From the NCBI GenBank assembly GCA_963971285.1, contig OZ020244.1, positions 1,240,001-1,304,000 on the forward strand: a DNA stretch of 64,000 nucleotides, read 5' to 3'. Numbering within the stretch: position 1 is the stretch's first letter; each line of letters begins with the position of its first letter. The notes under the pieces are model-generated. The model was not told the DNA's origin and did no database searches. It saw nothing but the letters and a program-made list of their open reading frames with translations. Both the position numbers and the translations under genes were made by a program. Below, in pieces: positions 57,262 to 64,000 of this stretch. This DNA is from Astropecten irregularis. Taxonomy: Eukaryota > Echinodermata > Asteroidea > Paxillosida > Astropectinidae.

Positions 57262-57497
57262 GGGCCAATTTCACGGCTCTGCTTAGCACAACAATTTGCT
57301 AAGCATGACATTTCTGTCTTAATAAAAATAGGGTTAACAACCAAATTTCCATGTGCTGTGTATCATTTGTGACTGTTCTTTAGCTGTTGTTCACTGAACA
57401 TGACTATCAAACGAAATTTTTAACGGTGGTTTGTTTTATTGGGCAAGGCTTGTGCTAAGCAAATTTGTGAGCTTAGCAGCTCCATGAAAATGCCCCT
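57262..57497. mobile_element. GGCCAATTTCAT-family element
   Basis: GGGGCCAATTTCACGGCTCT at the left, AGCAGCTCCATGAAAATGCCCC at the right. Most of the interior is shared with 53.99 kb in inverse orientation. Confidence 0.88.
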
Positions 57498-57774
57498 GGG
57501 CACGACGCACGCAATCTAGCTTGCTTGTTCGCCTGAAGGGCTGTTAGTGTGGCTTTTGATGCTATAAGATAAACAGTATTAAATTAACTTGATTATACTG
57601 ACATAGCAAAGCACTAAGCCAGATTCCAATCAATCACGCTGGTGAGTTTAGAGCATCTATCATGGTCAATGATCAATCCTTGTCAAGAATGGCCACGGTG
57701 ACACCATAACGTCTTTGCTCAATATACACCTTTCTTCATCCCTGTTTTTCAGCATTACAGAGCTTAAATGTACA

Positions 57775-58335
57775 GTACAGGATTGGTAACACATACCCAA
57801 ACAGAAATGTTCACAGATTTACGTATAACTTTCAGGGTATGAAGATGATGCTGGTAGAAACATGCAGTTAAATTATTTCCGCCTGATATGCTGTATTTAT
57901 CCAGAAATTAGTCAAACAAAGACCGAAAACAGTTGTGATCTCGGGTAAGATCAAAACCATTCTTTATGTTTTATAAGAAAAATTTAGTCGATTTTTCGCT
58001 GTTTTCTCGTGACTCAGATGTCCAATTGAGCTCAACTTTTCGCAGGTTTGTTATTTTCCATGTTGCAAAATGTTGTTCTGTGACCTTTACCAACCATGTA
58101 TTGTACCTAATAAAATTACAAAAATTACAACCACATTGATTTATCCGCTAGCTGTGAATGGATTTGACGATCAGGATGAAAATACTGTGGGCGTTTTTCC
58201 CCGTTTACGCAAAAAGTGGGCACCGTATGGGACTGGAAATTTCACAGATGACTGTTACTGTATCTTCGTTGATATTTTTGCCCATGAATCTGCATTTCTT
58301 CGACAAAAACAACGTGATGAGGTTACCATTAAGAT
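57775..58335 (-). mobile_element. AGGTA-family MITE, long diverged copy
   Basis: ACATACCCAAACAGAAATGT at the left, GGGCACCGTATGGGACTGGA and CCCATGAATCTGCATTTCTT near the right end. The terminal repeat is mutated. Confidence 0.8.
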
Positions 58336-58386
58336 GCACAGTTTTGCAAGTGTGAATAACAAGCTAGGGGTTGGATAACGACCAGT

Positions 58387-58534
58387 GGTCGATTTCACCA
58401 AACTCATCGTAACTTACTATCAATTGTAGGACTGATGATGCATTGCAGCCCTACGTAGGATATTCCCCCTACGATGGGTTATCCTTCGTAACTCGAGTTA
58501 CGATCGATCGTAGGGCTTCGTGAAATCGACCCCT
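58387..58534. mobile_element. Palindromic MITE (TAACTCGAGTTA family), best copy
   Basis: GGTCGATTTCACCAAACTCA at the left and TTCGTGAAATCGACCCC at the right, with CGTAACTCGAGTTACG and CGATCGATCG intact. Confidence 0.93.
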
Positions 58535-58767
58535 GCCGTCCCAATCACAACCAATCAACAGGGAGCCACGCGCCGTGTCCCCCGGGGCAGGCTAGCCATG
58601 GATCACGCTCCCAACCTACAAAGTCCGGACTTCGTTAACCCACAGCTAGTGCTCATGGTTTACAAAACGGTTTACGTTTCAATTTAGTAAAACCTTTCAT
58701 GAAATCATGACAAAAAACCATAACTCAAAATGACGTGGATGCAAATCGTTAAACCTATTCAAAGGTT

Positions 58768-58985
58768 ATTAAAAAAAATTATACTTTGGTTTTTGTCAAA
58801 GAAATGCAGATTCATGGTCAAAAATATCAAAGAAGATACAGTATCAGTCATCTGTGAAAATTTCAGTCCAATACGGTGCCCACTTTTTGAGAAAACAGTG
58901 AAAAACGACCGAAGTATTTAGTAAAATCTTTTCTCTGTTATTTTTTCAAAAATAATTTTGATTATTGGTTTTACACTCTTTTCTA
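58768..58985 (+). mobile_element. AGGTA-family MITE, truncated
   Basis: TATACTTTGGTTTTTGTCAA, AATTTCAGTCCAATACGGTG, CCCACTTTTTGAGAAAACAG. The right half is missing. Confidence 0.8.
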
Positions 58986-59167
58986 TACAGAATAGTTCGA
59001 AATGTATTCGAAATGAATCAGTACGACAGCTAAGTGTTCCAAAAAGATGTTAAAAAAAAGGGGAAATACATAATTAATATTACCATAAATAAACTTGAGT
59101 ATAATTCTGTAAAAGAAATATTCCTTTCTGATTTTCCTTTTTTTGCATTCACGTATAGGCTTTCAGG

Positions 59168-59310
59168 GTTCGATTTCACCAAACTCATCGTAACTTACTA
59201 TGAATCGCAGGACTTGTGATGCATTGCAGCCCTACGTAGACAGATACGATGGGTTATCCTTCGTAACTCGAGTTACGATCGATCGTAGTGCCTCGTGAAA
59301 TCGACCCAGG
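59168..59310. mobile_element. Palindromic MITE (TAACTCGAGTTA family)
   Basis: TTCGATTTCACCAAACTCAT at the left, CTCGTGAAATCGACCC at the right, palindrome intact. Confidence 0.92.
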
Positions 59311-59314
59311 CTCT

Positions 59315-59810
59315 CTAAAACCCTTAACAGAAACAGCAAACAATCTCAGCTGAACTTCTTTTGTATTTGCACATGTCAAACCAGTTCTCTCAATAAATCA
59401 GTATGCATCCGAAGACGATGACAATGTTCTTAAAGGTTTGACCTCTGGGCGAATTAAACCAATTTATAAAGTGGAGAGATTTAAGTGCATAGTCAACACA
59501 AAAGTCACACACCATTTATCAAAGTTCAAACTGCATTACATGGCGAGCGAATGAAGTATAGCCTACACTAAAAGGTAAAAGACCTACCACTTAAACATGC
59601 CTCATATTTTTCAAACAGCAAGCTATGATGACGAAAGGCTGACTCCCTCGATAATTTTATAAATCTTTTCAACCATATGAAGATAAATGCACCGTCTCAA
59701 ATGTTTACGGCAAAATCTGTCACCAACTGAAAAGGCAAATGAGCGCACAATGGTATTTTTCGTTCAATTGGTAAGGATATTATTATTTTATCACTGAGAG
59801 TTCTGTGAAT
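59315..59810. other. No gene seen
   Basis: AT-rich, short frames only. Confidence 0.5.
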
Positions 59811-59811
59811 A

Positions 59812-60245
59812 ATGTCCAACCCTAACCCTCTGCACAAGTGCTGCTTACCACATTACAACAGTCTCCACATTGGGACTGGATATTAACCCTAACCATCTGC
59901 ACTTACCACACAAGACAAGAGCTGCTTACCACACACTACCACAGTTTCCACAGGGGGACTGGATATTAACCCTAACCATCTGCACTTACCACACAAGATA
60001 AGTGCTGCTTACCACATTACCACAGTCTCCACAGGGGACTGGATATTAACCCTAACCCTCTGCACCTACCACACAAGACAAGTGCTGCTTACCACACACT
60101 ACCGCAGTCTCCACATGGGGACTGAATCATAAAACATGTATTACCACACAAACCACACTGTGGTGTATTGTGGTATTCAGGACACTTACTATACAGGAAA
60201 CTCCATGTTCAGGAAACTGTGGCATGAGGGTTAGGGTTAAATTTC
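59812..60245. mobile_element. Telomere-like-end MITE with a tandemly expanded end
   Basis: Four units of 80-83 bp (GGACTGG markers at 59873, 59956, 60036 and 60119), most beginning TTAACCCTAACC and each carrying GTGCTGCTTACCACA or a variant. Then follow the element centre (CCACACTGTGGTGTATTGTG) and the right end GAGGGTTAGGG followed by TTAA at 60237. The left end is repeated several times, the right end once. Confidence 0.88.
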
Positions 60246-60349
60246 AAGGTATAAGTCTTGTGTGAACATGTAGTCATTAATTTATGACAATACCAGTACG
60301 TAAACTCAATGAAAACATGAACAAGCTAACAAGTAACAGAGCAAGTGTC

Positions 60350-60565
60350 AATTTCATAAAGCTGCTTAAGCACAAAAATCTCTTAAGCTGATGAAAAGTC
60401 TTCCTAAATTTTGATGTGATGGTTACTGCTTTTGACTTGTATTCGGCCATTGTTTGCTGAGCATAACATTCACAAGGAGTTTTGGCTGACATAGTGATTT
60501 TATTTACCGAGGTTTTGGTGCTACATATTTTGGTGCTTAAGCAGTTCTATGAAATTGGCCCCAGA
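60350..60565. mobile_element. GGCCAATTTCAT-family element
   Basis: CAATTTCATAAAGCTGCTTA at the left, AGCAGTTCTATGAAATTGGC at the right. Interior like 39.5-39.7 kb (CACAAGGAGTTTTGGCTG). Confidence 0.85.
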
Positions 60566-60710
60566 AGTCAGCATTAAGAGTTATTGGTTCAAATTTGTCA
60601 AGTTGGAGCGCTCGTGTATTTAAGTGAAGTACAGTCAAGTTAAACACAATAATATCCGAATGCACGAACACAAAAACTAAGGAAAACGAAGTAATATGTA
60701 CAAAACCTAC

Positions 60711-60860
60711 CTAAATAGTTCAACGACTCAATGCCCCGTGTTTCTCGAAAGAAAAGTCCAGTGTTAGATTCGAGCAAGCTTATAGCAGAGCCAGTAGTGA
60801 GACTGAGCAAAGCACAAGATGAAATGACGCGAGATCACTCAACGCGCGGCTTTTATGTAA
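60711..60860 (-). promoter_or_regulatory. Possible promoter and noncoding first exon
   Basis: On the minus strand a TATA-like ACATAAAAG (about 60851) sits in a locally CpG-rich patch (GCGCGTGCAAGG, CCGCGCGTTGAG, TCTCGCGTC). About 110 nt further on there is a good donor TATTTAG/GTAGGT (exon end 60711). It could start the secreted-protein gene, whose next exon has an acceptor at 50823. This is inference only. Confidence 0.25.
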
Positions 60861-60861
60861 C

Positions 60862-61385
60862 CCAGCCTTGCACGCGCACGACTTACATTATCATAATGCT
60901 GAACTCTATTACACCATCACGACCACTTGCAAATTTTCATTACTACTTTAAAGTACCAATATATCAAACGCCGAGGCAATATTGTAATAAGCCCAGCTAA
61001 AGATTTAAAGCTCACATTTTGATGATTTTCTCCTCAAATTTGTAAATATAATAATGGTGACAGGTGTGTTTTACTTGTGAAAGTAAACGAAGAAAGATAC
61101 TGAATTATTCGTATTCTGTTAGGGGAATATTATGACAAATGTTGATATTTTTGTATAGAGATGTATTGGTGCTTGTGTTCTGATGGTTATAGTGTGTATG
61201 GTAGAAGAGAGCTGTAATTACCAAAATAGGACATGGCCGACTTGTGACCTTTACAAGAAAGCTTGTCTTACGGCTAAGCATTAAGGAGGAACTCATTTTC
61301 TATGCCAATATACGTGTGGCGGCCGAGTTGGTTTAGCATGGATGTTTATGAGAGGGTCCCTTGTGTGCTCCGTCTCTGAGTAATA
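60862..61385. other. No gene seen
   Basis: AT-rich, no recognisable exon or repeat. Confidence 0.45.
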
Positions 61386-61387
61386 TA

Positions 61388-61598
61388 GGGCCTTTATGAA
61401 ACCAGGCTTGAGGCTAGGCTTGGGATTTTGGCACCGCCATTTAAAGCCCACGAAACTAAATGAAGGGATTGGGCCACATGACGAAGCCGAAGAAGGGCTC
61501 CAGCTTCGCCATGTATCTCAAGCCCTTCATTTCATTTAGGACACAAAATGCGGTAGCAAAATAAATCCCAAGCCTCAAACCTGGTTTCCTAAAGGCCC
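61388..61598. mobile_element. 211-bp inverted-repeat element (GGGCCTTTA ends)
   Basis: GGGCCTTTATGAAACCAGGC at the left and AAACCTGGTTTCCTAAAGGC plus CC at the right are inverted. Interior shared with 51360-51537. Confidence 0.9.
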
Positions 61599-61673
61599 AT
61601 AAATAGCCATACAGTCTCCCATTTCTTAGAGTTGTTATTAATTAATGATATACAAAGTCTTCGTTAAAGGTAG

Positions 61674-62211
61674 TATCATACTTTGGTAGCATACCGAAAC
61701 AGACATCTTCACAGATTTACCTATAACCTACAGGGTATAAAGATGGTGATGGTAGAAACATACCGTTGAAATTTTTCTGCCTGAAATACTGTATTTATCG
61801 AGAAAAGAGTAAAACCAATTACCAAAAACAATGTTGATCTTTAAAAGATTAAAAATAACGGTGAAACGAAACACTGAGTGCGTTTTTCACTGCAAAAATA
61901 TCAAGAAAGATACAATAACAGTCATCTGTAAAAATTTCAGTCCCATACGGTGCTCATGATCACTTTTTGAGAAAACAGTGAAAAACAGCCACAGCATTTC
62001 TTAAGTCTTTCCTCTTTTATTTTTGATCTTTTAAAAGATCAAAAAGATTTTTAGTCGTTGTTTGACTAATTTCTAGATAAATACCCAATTTCAGGAGAAA
62101 ACATTTTAACGGTATGGTTTTACAACCACTGTATTCATACCCTGTAAGTTATAGGTAAATCTGTGAACATTTCTGTTTTGGTGTCTTACCAAAGTATGAT
62201 ACTACCTTTAA
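61674..62211. mobile_element. AGGTA-family MITE, full length, TTAA-flanked
   Basis: TTAA then AGGTAGTATCATACTTTGGT at the left, ACCAAAGTATGATACTACCT then TTAA at the right. The terminal 20 bp are perfect inverted repeats. About 540 bp, the best-preserved copy for defining the family. Confidence 0.93.
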
Positions 62212-62214
62212 CGT

Positions 62215-62760
62215 TGATAACTCAACGTTAATACATCATCAAGCACAGAAAATTATTAATTTGGGATATTTTCCAAATTCTCAAACTCATGAAAGGAAAA
62301 TAAACTCCCTAAATATGAAACACGTTCAAAGACAACACTATTATATTATGCTTGTTGTAATATAAAACTGTACTTACAACCACGCAATGTCCATCCGATA
62401 AGCAGTAGACGCCATAGTATAAGTTCCTCGTAGCAAAGTGCAGTAATTCATCTGGGAATGAAACATGGAATCCCTGATGTAACTCAACCCTCAAAAATCT
62501 TTAAATCCCATCGATTTGCTCAAGAGTGTTAGTAATTTATTTTCAAGCAACCACGAATATTCCTAAAACGAAATAACACGCAAAAAGCTCGATGTACATC
62601 CTGATGAAACGTCTCAAGTATTATGATTATGTACAAAGTGTCTGAGAAATGTTTTGATCATTTTCGCTGTTGCAATCAATAAATTCTGATCATGATCCTC
62701 TTAGTTTGTTCCCACTTGGGTAAATTGTGTTTTTCTTTCATATCCTAAAATCACGAGCAG
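62215..62760. other. No gene seen
   Basis: AT-rich, short frames only. Confidence 0.5.
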
Positions 62761-62765
62761 CGGAA

Positions 62766-63131
62766 TTAAAGGTAATATCATACTTGTTTTGTTTTTTCAA
62801 AGAAACGCTGATTCATGGGCAAAACAATCAAGGAAGATATAGTAACAGTCATCTGAGAAATTTTCAGTCCCATACGGTGCCCACAATTTGAGAAAACAGT
62901 GCAAAACGCCCACAGTATTTTCTAAATGTTTCCACCATTATTTCTTATCTTTAAAATATCAAAATTGTTTTGGTCATTGGTTTTACTCTTTTCTGGATAA
63001 AAACAGCATTTCAGGCAGAAACATTTTAACGGTATGTTTCTATCATCACCATCATTAAACCCTGTAAGTTATAGGTGAATCTGTGAAGAATTCTGTTTCG
63101 GTATGCTACCAAAGTATGATACTACCTTTAT
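62766..63131. mobile_element. AGGTA-family MITE
   Basis: TTAA then AGGTAATATCATACTTG at the left, AAAGTATGATACTACCT then TTAT at the right (target changed by one base). Confidence 0.9.
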
Positions 63132-63134
63132 AGT

Positions 63135-63944
63135 CAGGTTGCTTAGTGAAATTACCGTTATTAACTGTGAAGCAGTAATGTCGGTGCTTAGCAAAAATGA
63201 TTATGTTTAAAAAATTGGCTATCGGTAGAGTGTGTTTGAAGATCAACACATAACCAAATGGTTTAAGTTGGCAGCAATTCTGAAATAACATAAAGTGACA
63301 TTTCAGAGGTTGAAAATGTCCCATTACGATCGGAAGTAAAATCGCTCCAATATTAATTTGCATATTTCGTCAAAATTAGACACAATAAACAATCACCAAG
63401 ATATCAATATAATCAATAACGAATCAAATCGGAGTACATTTATCAATAAAATATTAATCTCAGTGATATTCCCAAGAAAATTATCATATAGTTAGTCTAC
63501 ACTTCATTACAAACCAACGATGCCAAGCTATTCCATTTTACATGTATTGAAACAAAAAATGAAATTTCAAAATTTAATTTGTCAATAAGAGATCCAGCAA
63601 AATCTGGTTCGCCACGGTCGTAAGCAGGATGTTATCGTAATAAGTCATTACGATATTCGCAACGTCGCTTACGACAAATACTGCTGATAACAAGCAGGAA
63701 GACCATATTACAAAATACACACTTCCACACGTCAACAGGAAAATAGAAGAAATGAAATGGATTCTATGAAACGTGACAGACTAGACAAGAGGCAATTTGT
63801 CTTCTAAGGAATCTTCACCCACATCGTATTGAAGCAATTATTTTTTATGGCAGTTTCGTGGATCAAATTTTAACATCGATGCGGTACAATAAATCATTTT
63901 TTTCTTGTGTAGCTTTGTCAAGTACAGTCAAAGATTTTTTAAGA
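63135..63944. other. No gene seen
   Basis: AT-rich. A local palindromic patch occurs at about 63608-63680 (CGTAAGCAGG, GTAATAAGTCATTACGATAT). Confidence 0.45.
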
Positions 63945-64000
63945 TTTGTGGATCGGTTTGCGGAAACACATGTAAGAATCGTTCGTACTTTCGCACTTCT
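63945..64000 (+). mobile_element. Start of another 55-bp-repeat-bearing element
   Basis: GGATCGGTTTGCGGAAACAC, ATGTAAGAATCGTTCGTACT, TTCGCACTTCT match 31870-31935, the left flank of the intronic 55-bp array. The element runs off the window. Confidence 0.8.

Overview
The window is animal nuclear DNA. It is AT-rich, with spliced genes, GT-AG introns, TTAGGG telomeric repeats, a CR1/L2-like LINE, tRNA-derived SINEs and very many short inverted-repeat elements. The style of the repeats suggests a marine invertebrate deuterostome, perhaps an echinoderm. That is a weak inference from repeat style only.

Layout. 1-22.3 kb has no gene I can support. It holds a 131-bp minisatellite (2.05-2.98 kb), diverged local duplications (4.5-6.1 kb), and a 10.9-19.2 kb block of repeated modules. 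Within that block one module copy carries a 2.3-kb LINE and a 0.2-kb element, and the sister copies preserve the empty sites. A CCGG-rich minisatellite lies at 20.0-20.8 kb. From 22.29 to 28.475 kb there is about 6.2 kb of (TTAGGG)n, degenerate at its left edge, followed by exactly 200 N. This looks like a chromosome end scaffolded to another contig.

28.7-44.7 kb is a minus-strand GNL3L/nucleostemin-type nucleolar GTPase gene. I could join twelve coding exons (451 codons) with matching splice phases. All circularly permuted GTPase motifs are present. The last roughly 100 residues expected for the family are missing and would lie at or beyond the N gap. Its introns are full of mobile elements and two unrelated minisatellites (60-bp and 55-bp units).

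46.9-50.8 kb holds a second minus-strand gene: a secreted protein with a signal peptide, a long pro-like region and a six-cysteine module encoded by a separate exon. Two to three further exons are proposed from phase-compatible splice sites. A possible promoter and first exon lie near 60.7-60.85 kb.

The rest (51-64 kb) is a graveyard of foldback and inverted-repeat elements. Two families are flanked by TTAA. One of these has ends reading CCCTAACCCT, so each insertion places short telomere-like repeats at internal sites. Several elements and both intronic minisatellites share a hairpin followed by GAAAC(G/A)T that resembles a decayed hammerhead-ribozyme core.
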